NCBI GenBank assembly: GCA_964415295.1
Contig: CAYPYN010000004.1
Location: forward strand, 372,001 to 436,000
Reading direction: 5' to 3'
Length of the DNA stretch: 64,000 nucleotides
From: SB21 sp964415295
GTDB lineage: Bacteria; CLD3; SB21
The notes under the pieces were generated by a model. It did not search any database. It had not been told where the DNA came from and saw only the letters and a list, made by a program, of their open reading frames with translations. Shown piece by piece: positions 24,729 through 33,496 of the stretch. Position 1 is the first letter of the stretch. Each line of letters starts with the position of its first letter. The position numbers and the translations under genes are program-made.

Positions 24729-26921
24729 CTACAGCATATCGGCGCGTTTACGAATAAACCATTCGGCGGAAAGCAGCAGAGCAAGGGCGAATAAGAGAAT
24801 GGCCTTGTTCCACAGATCGATCTCCGTCTTTTCATCGGAGATGAGCGGTTGAAAATCCGTGCTTCGCTCGATCTCCTGAAAATCATCAGCCGTGTAGAAC
24901 CGACCGCCGCTTTCGGCCGCGACATTCCTGAGCAGTTTTTCATTCATCCCTGTCTGCAGAAGTTCGATGCTGAAATCCTCGACCGCCAGTTTACCTCGGT
25001 CTTTGCCGAGAGACATGTCCTGGCGAATGGCTTCTCCCTCAAACTCGTAATCCCCTACCTCCAATCCGTTCAGTTGTCCTGTATATCGTCCGTTTCCAAC
25101 TGTCTCCATTTCCACATCGGCGATTCCCTTTTCGGATTTGATCTTTACGCGCACGACGGCATCGTTGACCGGATTATATTGTTCGTCATAAACCTGTCCG
25201 GAAAATAAGATCTTTTCCCCGTTACGGTACACCTGCTTGGAGGCTGTCACAATAACCTGTTTGGTATCGTCCTGGGCCGTCATCCATTTGACGGCATTGG
25301 CAAAAAAGGCCGTATATGCCGCGTTGTTCTTATTCAAACCCGCCATCGTAAAGTAGCTTTTCCAAAAACCGTATGACATAAAAAGGATCGACTTATGCTT
25401 TCCCGATCTTCCAGACAGTATCAGAGGTATATCCTTCCTTGCCCGCAAAGCGGTTCCGGCCTTCGTCATATCCACCCGAGCGAGGACTTCGCTGCCTTCA
25501 AGGGGCACGGCCGTGTATCGGCCTATCCACATTGGCGGAAGGTCCTGCCATTGCTGCACGGCTTCTTCAGGATTTTCGGAGACTTTCATGATCACACTGT
25601 TCTTGCCGGTAAGGCTCAAGGAAGGAAATACAGCGAACTCTTCCGCAGAATTCTCTGTGCGAATTTCCGCCGGAGCCACGTCCTTCAGAAGCTGATATTT
25701 TCCGGGATCCCATTGAGGGCCAACCATCATCAAAAAAGGGCGTTTGTCACGTACAACGGCATTGACGTAATTTTGATAGACGGCGGAAGAGGAGACAGCG
25801 GTTGGATAATTATTGAAAATGTATCCGTCGGGCGGATCGGCCGGATTTTCTGAGCCTGCACCGGTCACGTCACTCAACGTCCCGTCTTTCTTTTCTACAA
25901 AAGCCTGAACGGAAATATCGGGGTTTTCAGTTAATATTTTGTACAAGAACAGATGCTCCGGTCCGGCACTTCCCGACACCAAAGCGATGCGAACTCGGCT
26001 TTTGACGACTTTTACAAAGAAGGTTCTGGCGTTATTCCTGTCCGTCAATTCATCTTTAAAGCCGGACACCCGCACCGCGAATTTCTGCAGACCCACCTTG
26101 TCCGCCCGGATGTCAAATGAAGCTTTCATGACGGCGCCGTCTTCGGCCGCGGTGAGATAACGCGTCTGGACCGTTTTACCTTCCGTGATGAGTTCGACGC
26201 TTACCGGTTTTCCTTTGTAGCCAAAAGACACGACGGACACATCGACGGGGATCTTATTATTCAAATACACCACATCGTTGTGGACGACCTGGCCGATGGC
26301 CATATCCCTGGTCTCGCGCGGGTCGCCGATTCCAATGGTGTATACGGGATAACCGAAAGCGGCTGCATACGATACCGGGTTAACGCCAAGATTGTACTGG
26401 CCGTCGCTAATGACCACAGCGGCGGCGAAGTTCTTCCCCGTCATTTTCCTCTTGAGAGATTCCAGGGAAGTGGCTATGTCCGTTTGCGCGCCAAGGAACG
26501 TCAATGAATCTTTTTCTTTTTCATTTAATTCCGCGGATCCGTCGGAAAAACCGTAATAATCCACGCGGTATCTTTCTCCAAGCCTTTGCCACATTCCGTC
26601 GCTCAGGATACGCCTTACCGATTCGGGCCGGTTTCCCGCCGCATCCGTGATACTCATGCTCTCGGAACGGTCGATCAGAACCGCAACGACGGGGTCCTCT
26701 TTCTTCTGATAGCTTAACGATAACAAGGGCTCGAAGAGAATGAAAAGTACCAGGATGAAGGAAAGCGAACGCAGGGAGGCCAGAATATTTTTCTTAAGAG
26801 GTGAAACGGGAGGGATCGTCTCTTTGTAGGACCAAAAGGAGAGTCCGACGGCTATGAGTGACATGAAAAGAAAAAGCCACACGCTCCAGCCGAAGCCAAT
26901 ATCGATTGCCGTATAATTCAA
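24729..26921 (-). CDS. VWA-domain membrane protein (Bat-like)
   Basis: The 730-residue protein has two N-terminal transmembrane helices (about 10-30 and 52-70). A von Willebrand factor A domain follows, with the MIDAS motif DRSESMS at 84-90. A beta-rich middle and a region resembling a class I glutamine amidotransferase-like fold (about 300-530) come next. Another Ig-like segment (KQVYRNGEKILFSGQVYD) and a final transmembrane helix near 705-722 close the protein. Most of it should face the periplasm. Similar proteins of unknown function occur in FCB bacteria beside Bat genes. It is 31 nt downstream of a BatC-like gene. Exact activity is unknown. Confidence 0.8.
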   Translation of the reverse strand: MNYTAIDIGFGWSVWLFLFMSLIAVGLSFWSYKETIPPVSPLKKNILASLRSLSFILVLFILFEPLLSLSYQKKEDPVVAVLIDRSESMSITDAAGNRPESVRRILSDGMWQRLGERYRVDYYGFSDGSAELNEKEKDSLTFLGAQTDIATSLESLKRKMTGKNFAAAVVISDGQYNLGVNPVSYAAAFGYPVYTIGIGDPRETRDMAIGQVVHNDVVYLNNKIPVDVSVVSFGYKGKPVSVELITEGKTVQTRYLTAAEDGAVMKASFDIRADKVGLQKFAVRVSGFKDELTDRNNARTFFVKVVKSRVRIALVSGSAGPEHLFLYKILTENPDISVQAFVEKKDGTLSDVTGAGSENPADPPDGYIFNNYPTAVSSSAVYQNYVNAVVRDKRPFLMMVGPQWDPGKYQLLKDVAPAEIRTENSAEEFAVFPSLSLTGKNSVIMKVSENPEEAVQQWQDLPPMWIGRYTAVPLEGSEVLARVDMTKAGTALRARKDIPLILSGRSGKHKSILFMSYGFWKSYFTMAGLNKNNAAYTAFFANAVKWMTAQDDTKQVIVTASKQVYRNGEKILFSGQVYDEQYNPVNDAVVRVKIKSEKGIADVEMETVGNGRYTGQLNGLEVGDYEFEGEAIRQDMSLGKDRGKLAVEDFSIELLQTGMNEKLLRNVAAESGGRFYTADDFQEIERSTDFQPLISDEKTEIDLWNKAILLFALALLLSAEWFIRKRADML

Positions 26922-26952
26922 ATCATCCTCTCATCTGGCGGTAAATGGCCAA

Positions 26953-27669
26953 TCACCAGTCTTTGTCCGTCTTCTGGTCTTTGGTCACTTTTTCTTTTAC
27001 TTTTTTCTTCTGGTATTCTTTTTCCTGATTCTTCAAAGCGTCAAGGATCCTTTCTGCCTGCTTCTTGTCCATGCCTTGCCGGGGCACATTTTGTTTTTTT
27101 TGATCCTTTTCAGCATCCTGGTCCGGTTCTTGTTTTTGCTTTTCTTCCTGTTTCTCGTCTTTCTGTTCCTTATTCTGGTCCTTTTTGTTCCGGTCTTTAT
27201 TCTCGTTCTTTTGAGGAGGAGGATTCTGCTTCTGCATTTCCTTCAAAGCCAATTCGAGATTTTTACGCGCATCTTCATCGTTCGGGTCCTTGCGCAATAC
27301 CTGCTTGTACCCTTCAATGCTTTCTTTGAGCTTTTTTGATTTGAATTCGCAATTGGACAGATTGTACTGGATCTTGTTTTTCAATGCGGCATCCGACGTA
27401 TGGGCCAGCGCTTTCTCATAATACAATTTGGCCTGATCGTACTGCTGCAGACGGTACAGACTATTTCCCACGTTGTAGTTGAGCTCCGGATCATTGGGAT
27501 CGCTGTTAAGCAAGTCCTTGTAGGATTGCATGGCATGATAGTGATCGCCGCTTTCAAACAATTTATCCGCCTGGCGTCTGGCCAAACCAACCTGTGCGCG
27601 AGTTTCAACCGCTCCGATCAAAAACAGCATGAGCAGCAAAAAGGCCGTATGTAATATCGATCTGATCAT
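26953..27669 (-). CDS. BatC/BatE-like periplasmic TPR protein
   Basis: The 238-residue protein starts at ATG 27669 (MIRSILHTAFLLLMLF, signal peptide); an upstream in-frame TTG at 27678 would add three residues. TPR repeats fill about residues 30-140 (YNVGNSLYRLQQYDQAKLYYEKAL). A Lys/Gln/Glu/Asp-rich low-complexity segment follows, then a conserved tail MDKKQAERILDALKNQEK, as found in BatC of the Bacteroides aerotolerance operon. In those operons BatC acts with BatA/BatB VWA proteins and a MoxR ATPase. Here only a VWA protein follows. The promoter is at 27711-27739. Confidence 0.85.
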   Translation of the reverse strand: MIRSILHTAFLLLMLFLIGAVETRAQVGLARRQADKLFESGDHYHAMQSYKDLLNSDPNDPELNYNVGNSLYRLQQYDQAKLYYEKALAHTSDAALKNKIQYNLSNCEFKSKKLKESIEGYKQVLRKDPNDEDARKNLELALKEMQKQNPPPQKNENKDRNKKDQNKEQKDEKQEEKQKQEPDQDAEKDQKKQNVPRQGMDKKQAERILDALKNQEKEYQKKKVKEKVTKDQKTDKDW

Positions 27670-27710
27670 CTTATCCAAACGTATGGTTCTGATACGGATT
27701 CTCTGAAAAA

Positions 27711-27739
27711 ATGATACAAAAAAAAGCGGCTTGAATCAA
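27711..27739 (-). promoter_or_regulatory. Sigma70-like promoter of the batC-like/VWA operon
   Basis: TTGATT (27739-27734) and TATCAT (27716-27711) on the minus strand are 17 nt apart. It lies back-to-back with the cstA promoter, 17 nt between the two -35 boxes. Confidence 0.65.
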
Positions 27740-27756
27740 CATACGAATTATTGCCG

Positions 27757-27785
27757 TTGAATTTCTCTTTCTCTCCTTTTATATT
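27757..27785 (+). promoter_or_regulatory. Sigma70-like promoter of cstA
   Basis: TTGAAT (27757-27762) and TATATT (27780-27785) are 17 nt apart. The expected leader to ATG 27840 is about 48 nt, with GGAG 7 nt before the start codon. Confidence 0.65.
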
Positions 27786-27839
27786 GACCTGCCGTTCAAA
27801 AAAAATCCCGTCATCACTATTTTTCTTTCGGAGCAACCT

Positions 27840-29693
27840 ATGAATGCTTTCCCTTTATTGCTGGCCGCTTTGCTGGTCATGGCCATTGCGTACCGCTATT
27901 ACAGCGCTTTTATTGCTGCCAAAGTGATTGCATTGGACGATAATCGCACAACTCCGGCGCATACGTTGAAGGACGGACAGAACTACGATCCGACCAATAA
28001 GTGGGTATTATTTGGCCATCATTTCGCCGCTATCTCCGGCGCGGGCCCATTGATCGGACCGGTGCTGGCCACGCAATTCGGATTTCTGCCCGGATTCCTC
28101 TGGCTCCTGATCGGTGTTTGCCTGGGCGGGGCGGTCCAGGATTTCGTTATTCTCGCCGCCTCCATCCGGCGCAAGGGAAAATCACTGGCTGAGATCGCTC
28201 GCCATGAGATCAGCCCTACGGCCGGGTTCGTAGGATCGATCGCGATCCTTATCATCGTCGTTATCGCTTTAGCCGGCCTGGGATTGGCCGTTGTGAACGC
28301 GCTGAGAGAGAGCTCCTGGGGAACCTTTACGATCTTCATGACGATCCCGATCGCACTTTTTGTAGGATTCTGGATGTATCGCCTGCGTCCGGGCAAAGTC
28401 GGTGAGGCCAGCCTGATTGGTGTCATAGCGGTGCTGGCGGCGGTCATCGCCGGAAGCTGGATCCCGGATTCGTTCCTGGCCCCCTATTTTACGCTGTCCC
28501 GCGAAGGAATCATCATCGCCATTGCCGTATACGGTTTCTTCGCTTCCATTCTTCCGGTGTGGCTGCTCTTGTGCCCTCGCGACTATTTGAGTTCCTACAT
28601 GAAAATTGGGACCATTGCCGCTCTGGTCATAGGCGTATTTGTTGTTCATCCGGACCTGAAAATGCCGGCGGTTACGGAATTCATCGACGGCGGCGGTCCG
28701 ATCATTCCGGGCAAGATCTTTCCATTCGTATTCATCACGATCGCCTGCGGAGCCATCTCCGGATTTCACGCCCTGGTGGCTTCAGGAACGACGCCCAAGA
28801 TGATCAATAAAGAAACCGAAGCGCGATTCATCGGATACGGCGCCATGCTCATGGAGGGTTTGGTCGGTATCGTAGCGCTGATCGCGTCGAGTTCGCTCTT
28901 CCCCACCGATTATTTTGCCATCAATGTATCGCCGGAAAAATTCAAAACACTCGGCATGGATATCGTCAACCTGGAAATGCTCTCTCGTGAGATCGGAGAA
29001 TCCCTGGCCGGAAGGCCCGGCGGCGCCGTGTCGCTGGCTGTGGGGTTTGCGCAGATCTTCAGCGCCATACCCGGGTTTGGTCATCTGATCTCCTACTGGT
29101 ACCACTACGCCATCATGTTTGAAGCCCTGTTCATTTTGACAACCATTGATGCCGGCACCCGCGTTTCGCGATTCCTTCTGCAGGAATTCGGCGGCAGGAT
29201 CTGGAAGCCTTTTGAAAGAACGGAATGGCTGCCGGGCGCGCTGATCTCCTCGGCGCTTGTGGTCTTCGGATGGGCTTATTTCATTTGGACGGGGAGCATC
29301 AGTACGATCTGGCCGATGTTCGGCACGGCCAATCAACTGCTGGCGAGCGCCGCGTTGGCCGTCGGAACTAGCGCGATCATCAATGCCGGAAAACAGAAAT
29401 ACGCATGGATCACGTTGGTCCCTCTGGTATTCGTAGCTACGACCACGCTGACCGCCTGCTGGCTCAATATCACGGATAATTTTTTCCCGCTTACGCGTGA
29501 CGCCGGAACGGCGGTTCAAGGCTGGATCAATATCGGCATGACGGTCGTGATCATGGTTTGCGCGGCCATCATATTATTCGAGGCGATAAAGCGGTGGTAT
29601 CGGGTGCTCATCAAAAAAGAATACCTGGTCGATGGAAAGACCATTAATGCCAAAGACGGCAATTTCACACCGCCGGAATACGGATGCTGCTGA
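27840..29693 (+). CDS. cstA: Carbon starvation protein A (pyruvate/peptide transporter family)
   Basis: The 617-residue inner-membrane protein has about 15 hydrophobic segments and clear CstA signatures. These include the N-terminal domain HTLKDGQNYDPTNKWVLFGHHFAAISGAGPLIGP (read in parts), FHALVASGTTPKMINKE and the C-terminal WPMFGTANQLLASAALAV. Relatives import pyruvate or peptides when carbon is limiting. The protein ends with the unusual sequence PEYGCC, a terminal Cys-Cys pair in the cytosolic tail. It is transcribed alone from its own promoter and is convergent with the rhodanese gene, with only 9 nt between the stop codons and no hairpin. Confidence 0.94.
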   Translation: MNAFPLLLAALLVMAIAYRYYSAFIAAKVIALDDNRTTPAHTLKDGQNYDPTNKWVLFGHHFAAISGAGPLIGPVLATQFGFLPGFLWLLIGVCLGGAVQDFVILAASIRRKGKSLAEIARHEISPTAGFVGSIAILIIVVIALAGLGLAVVNALRESSWGTFTIFMTIPIALFVGFWMYRLRPGKVGEASLIGVIAVLAAVIAGSWIPDSFLAPYFTLSREGIIIAIAVYGFFASILPVWLLLCPRDYLSSYMKIGTIAALVIGVFVVHPDLKMPAVTEFIDGGGPIIPGKIFPFVFITIACGAISGFHALVASGTTPKMINKETEARFIGYGAMLMEGLVGIVALIASSSLFPTDYFAINVSPEKFKTLGMDIVNLEMLSREIGESLAGRPGGAVSLAVGFAQIFSAIPGFGHLISYWYHYAIMFEALFILTTIDAGTRVSRFLLQEFGGRIWKPFERTEWLPGALISSALVVFGWAYFIWTGSISTIWPMFGTANQLLASAALAVGTSAIINAGKQKYAWITLVPLVFVATTTLTACWLNITDNFFPLTRDAGTAVQGWINIGMTVVIMVCAAIILFEAIKRWYRVLIKKEYLVDGKTINAKDGNFTPPEYGCC

Positions 29694-29702
29694 TGGAAAA
29701 GA

Positions 29703-30596
29703 TCACTTCTTTTCTTCGGTCTTTTCCACGGGAAATCCTTCGTCACGGACGTTCCAATCCTCAAAGCAACCGTCGTAAACGACCGCTTCATAACCAAGCA
29801 TACGGGCAGCGGCATACACCAGCGTGGCCTGTTGACCGACATGACAGTAAGTAACGACGGTGTCGCCCTGAACGATACCGGCTTGATCGAAAAGTTTCTG
29901 CAATGCGGGTAGCGACAAGATACGGTTGGTACTATCTACAACGGACGTGTAAGGAATGTTCTTCGCTCCCTGAATATGGCCTGTTCGCAATACTCCGCCG
30001 CCTCTGCCGTCGTAGAAATTCTTTGTACGCGCGTCTATGATCTTAAGTTTTTCCGCACGCAGGCGATCGCGGACCCACTCCGCGTTGGTGATGACTTCCG
30101 GATGCAGTGTCAGTGTGAGCGATGTTCTTTTGACAAGAGGTGTCTCTTTTGACACCGGTCTTCCTTCGGCTTTCCAGGCTTCAAGCCCACCGTCTAAAAC
30201 GGCCGTCCGGCTTCCAAAACCATAATATGACAAAGCTAAGAACATTCGGGTGGTTGTCGTTATGTTGCTGCCCGCAAATACAAGAACGATTCTTGAATTT
30301 TGCGAAATTCCAAGTTCTTCGAGAATATTTCTTACCGCATCCCTGTCCGGCATTTCCGTCGACAGATCCGGCGTATCTGCAGCCAGCCAGCGAAACCAAA
30401 GGAATCGCGCGCCTGGAATGTGAGCCGCCTCATATTCTTTTCTCGTAAAAGCCGTTTGCAGAATGACAAGGTCCGAGTCGTTCGCGTGGTCGGCCAACCA
30501 CTGCGCAGATACAAAATAAGGAATCGGGCGCTCACCCGCCGTCAGCGGAAGGCTCCATAACAAAATCAACGCAAACGTAGCCAACATCGTTTTCAT
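29703..30596 (-). CDS. Exported two-domain rhodanese-like sulfurtransferase
   Basis: The 297-residue protein has a signal peptide (MKTMLATFALILLWSLPLTAG) and two rhodanese domains. The first (about 27-150) ends with LDGGLEAWKAEG and lacks a catalytic Cys, having AGSNITTTT at that place. The second (about 170-290) has IIDARTKNFYDG and the active-site Cys251 in VVTYCHVGQQAT. This is the thiosulfate/3-mercaptopyruvate sulfurtransferase layout, transferring sulfane sulfur to thiols or cyanide. The loop CHVGQQ is close to that of thiosulfate-type enzymes, but the donor cannot be decided. AAGGAA lies upstream of the ATG. It is probably periplasmic. Confidence 0.88.
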   Translation of the reverse strand: MKTMLATFALILLWSLPLTAGERPIPYFVSAQWLADHANDSDLVILQTAFTRKEYEAAHIPGARFLWFRWLAADTPDLSTEMPDRDAVRNILEELGISQNSRIVLVFAGSNITTTTRMFLALSYYGFGSRTAVLDGGLEAWKAEGRPVSKETPLVKRTSLTLTLHPEVITNAEWVRDRLRAEKLKIIDARTKNFYDGRGGGVLRTGHIQGAKNIPYTSVVDSTNRILSLPALQKLFDQAGIVQGDTVVTYCHVGQQATLVYAAARMLGYEAVVYDGCFEDWNVRDEGFPVEKTEEKK

Positions 30597-30690
30597 AAAA
30601 CGTTCCTTTTGAAAAAATGGAATGAAGACGGAAAAGGAAAAGTGTCGAATAACTACGTTCGGCAGGAATCGTTTGTTTCATGACCCGGGA

Positions 30691-32484
30691 TCAACGAACC
30701 AAAAGCATTTTTCTGGTTTTGGAAAAACCATTAGCTTCCATCCTGTAGAAATACAGCCCGGAAGCGACGGCACGGTTCGAGTCGTCTTTCCCATTCCATG
30801 TCACCGAGTAGCCACCTTTGACGGCATGGTGCGCATTGACCAGTGTAGTCACTCTTTGGCCCAGAATATTGTAGACTGTGATTTTTACTTTGCCGGGATT
30901 GGCAATGTTGTACCAAACGGTCGTTAAATCCGTAAAGGGATTAGGTCCGTTTTGCTTTAGATTGTTATCGTAGACATCGGGTTGATAGGTGGTATCGGGT
31001 GTACCGGTAATTCCGAAATACGAAACCGCCGCCAGTGCATTGATAATACCGTATCCGTATTGATTATTTGGGGTCGATGAATTATCGGCCGTCATTTTCA
31101 ATGCCCACCTGACTTGCGCGGGCGTCAGTCCGGGATGAGCCGATAAGATCAGCGCACATACGCCGGCCGTCAAAGGACAGGAGAAAGAGGTTCCGTTGAC
31201 CAGCGTGTAACCCGTCGCATTAAGGGAACTGGCCGACGAGACGGCATAACCTCGTGCCATGACATCCGGCTTGATACGGCCCAGCGTTGTCGGTCCGACG
31301 GAACTGAATCCGGCTCTCAAACCAAGATTGTCCACCGCTCCGGCGGCGATCACACTGTCTCCGTCCGCCGGTGCGCCGATCGTGTTATGCGACGCGTTGA
31401 ACCCTTCGTTGCCGGCGGAATTAACGATTACTAATCCCATGCCGACGCCCAGATTCGCGGCCTTGGTGATCCTGGTCGAATCACCGTTCATCCATGCCCA
31501 GTTGTACACGCTGCGGTCGTAGGTCAGAGCGCCGGAGGAATCGAAATTGATATATCCGAGCGAACTGCTGATGATGTCGGCCCCTTTCGCTTCGGCCCAC
31601 TCCATCGCGGCGATCCAGTTATCCTCTTCCAGCGGCGTTTCGCTGCTGTCGTTTTCCGTACGCGCAAGCAGAAAATCGGCTTTGAATGCAGGACCGATCA
31701 ACTTCCCTTTCTTGAATCCCCCGATCACCGACAAAGTGTTGATCCCGTGCATACCGAATCCGCTGCTCGGATTCACGGGTGCTACGTCTTCCTTTTTGTC
31801 CACAAAGTCATACATATCGACGATATTCATGGATGAAAACGATTCGTGGCTCAGAAGCCTGAAGCCATTATCCAAAACAGCGATAGTGACGCCCTGCCCG
31901 TAGAAACCCAACTGATGGACTTCCGGAACCCTGATCTGTTTGAGCTGCTGATAGGCATATCCGTAAGAAGCCGAATCCAGGTAGGAACTCCCGCTTTTCT
32001 CCAAAAAGACCGGTACGTCTTCGACGGGAGACTCATCCATTTTTTTGTTCTTCGGAAACGCGGCTACAGGTTCTATCCTGGAAACAAAGTCCAGTGCATC
32101 TAATTGCATCAGATCGTCCGCATCAATCCATGCGCTAACGGCATTGAACCACCTCGACTCGTTGCGGATCCCAACTCCAAGATCCCGAACGGCTTCTATA
32201 TAACGCGGCGACACGGGAAGATCTTTTTCATCCACGAGCCGGTCGGACGGACGAACCTTCGCCCTTCGTTTTAATGTTTTATCCGAAAGCGTGGACTTGG
32301 CGAGGGTTTTGTTCACAGGACCGATCGTTCCTTTGTCATTAAAAAATACCCATACCAATTGGCTCTCACCTTTTGAAAGACGGCTAAACACGGCTTTGCT
32401 GAATTTGTCGCCCTTTCTAGAAACCGGCGAGATCAAGAGTCCCGACAACAACAATACCAACACAAAAAGGAATGTTCTTTTCAT
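30691..32484 (-). CDS. Secreted subtilisin-like serine protease (S8) with type IX secretion sorting domain
   Basis: The 597-residue protein has an N-terminal signal peptide and a prosegment to about residue 190. The S8 catalytic domain has Asp205 (IAVLDNGF), His246 (GFGMHGINT), oxyanion Asn359 (SAGNEG) and Ser433 (NGTSFSCPLTAG). A C-terminal sorting domain follows, with LKQNGPNPFTDLTTVWYNI and VKITVYNILGQRVTTL, ending KTRKMLLVR. It should be exported and attached at, or released from, the cell surface. The ATG overlaps the stop of the upstream membrane-protein gene (ATGA), which indicates translational coupling. It is the last gene of a long colinear run. Confidence 0.92.
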   Translation of the reverse strand: MKRTFLFVLVLLLSGLLISPVSRKGDKFSKAVFSRLSKGESQLVWVFFNDKGTIGPVNKTLAKSTLSDKTLKRRAKVRPSDRLVDEKDLPVSPRYIEAVRDLGVGIRNESRWFNAVSAWIDADDLMQLDALDFVSRIEPVAAFPKNKKMDESPVEDVPVFLEKSGSSYLDSASYGYAYQQLKQIRVPEVHQLGFYGQGVTIAVLDNGFRLLSHESFSSMNIVDMYDFVDKKEDVAPVNPSSGFGMHGINTLSVIGGFKKGKLIGPAFKADFLLARTENDSSETPLEEDNWIAAMEWAEAKGADIISSSLGYINFDSSGALTYDRSVYNWAWMNGDSTRITKAANLGVGMGLVIVNSAGNEGFNASHNTIGAPADGDSVIAAGAVDNLGLRAGFSSVGPTTLGRIKPDVMARGYAVSSASSLNATGYTLVNGTSFSCPLTAGVCALILSAHPGLTPAQVRWALKMTADNSSTPNNQYGYGIINALAAVSYFGITGTPDTTYQPDVYDNNLKQNGPNPFTDLTTVWYNIANPGKVKITVYNILGQRVTTLVNAHHAVKGGYSVTWNGKDDSNRAVASGLYFYRMEANGFSKTRKMLLVR

Positions 32485-33494
32485 ATGTCTTCTTTCGAAG
32501 TTATGGGAACCTGAACCACGACGGCCGCGCTGTGAATCATAAGTGCCGCCAAGATTGGATATATTTCCCCGTAATCGCGCGTTTCATGAATAAGACCCAG
32601 GAACAACGTCAAAATAATCAAAGGAACGCCTATCCACAACGCGTTTTTAAGGAATAAAGGTTTTTCTTTCCATCGGTAACAAATAAGGAGCAGGCCGAAC
32701 AACCAAGCCAAAAAAGCGGCCGTAGTGAACTGATATCCGAAAAGCAGATTATCCAGCAAGTGAAATTCCACCACTCCGCCCGGGTTGTTGAAGAAAATAA
32801 CAGCCAGTGCCGTTTTGACGGCAATAAAGAGTGATAACTGCATCAGCAGTAATTTCCAATAGAGCCTTTTTTCCAAATGAGCCTTCTTGTAAAAATGGAT
32901 CGCAAAAATGAGCGTCAAAAGGATCATCGTCTCTTTGGACCAACAGCCTAAGAAGAAGATCACAAGAAACCACGTCCACTGCCGTCCGGCCATCAGGAAA
33001 AGCCCTGCCGTGAAAAGCGCGAGGGTCGGGATATCATACATGAAATTATAACTGAAAAAAGACGGCAGACCCGACAAGGCGGCGATCGTTGCTGCGTCGA
33101 CAAAATATCCTGTTGTTTCATACAGCGCATCGATCAGTCGCCGCAGCAGAAGAATAAAGGCCCATAGTGACGCATACATCCAGATCAGCGTCCAGACGTA
33201 TGGCAGAAAAAGATCGGGGGGCACGGACACACGCTGCAATATTCGCGACATGGTCGAGCTGCGGGAAGCCCAACTGATAAGTGAATCCCTGACATCCGGC
33301 GGCATCATGCTGGTACTAAATCCGACCAACGCAGGCATGAGCTGACGATAGACAAAAGGCTTGTGAGCGGTGCCGTCGATCATCTGATCCAGCTTCATTT
33401 CGTTTTTGCGGTTTAGCCCCGTGGACAACGACAACGAACTCATCACAAAAAGAGAAACGAAAAAGAGAATCGTGTAGTACAAAGGACGAGGCAT
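32481..33494 (-). CDS. Polytopic membrane protein of unknown function
   Basis: The 337-residue protein has about nine hydrophobic helices. Between the first helix and the second is a conserved-looking extracytoplasmic segment HKPFVYRQLMPALVG; the FVYRQL pattern occurs in uncharacterised membrane proteins resembling GT-C glycosyltransferases. No acidic GT-C catalytic motif is certain, so I make no enzymatic call. ATG 33494 is preferred (GGAAAG 5 nt upstream); an in-frame GTG at 33500 overlaps the ligA stop. The 3' end overlaps the subtilase start by 4 nt. Confidence 0.75.
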   Translation of the reverse strand: MPRPLYYTILFFVSLFVMSSLSLSTGLNRKNEMKLDQMIDGTAHKPFVYRQLMPALVGFSTSMMPPDVRDSLISWASRSSTMSRILQRVSVPPDLFLPYVWTLIWMYASLWAFILLLRRLIDALYETTGYFVDAATIAALSGLPSFFSYNFMYDIPTLALFTAGLFLMAGRQWTWFLVIFFLGCWSKETMILLTLIFAIHFYKKAHLEKRLYWKLLLMQLSLFIAVKTALAVIFFNNPGGVVEFHLLDNLLFGYQFTTAAFLAWLFGLLLICYRWKEKPLFLKNALWIGVPLIILTLFLGLIHETRDYGEIYPILAALMIHSAAVVVQVPITSKEDI

Positions 33495-33496
33495 GG

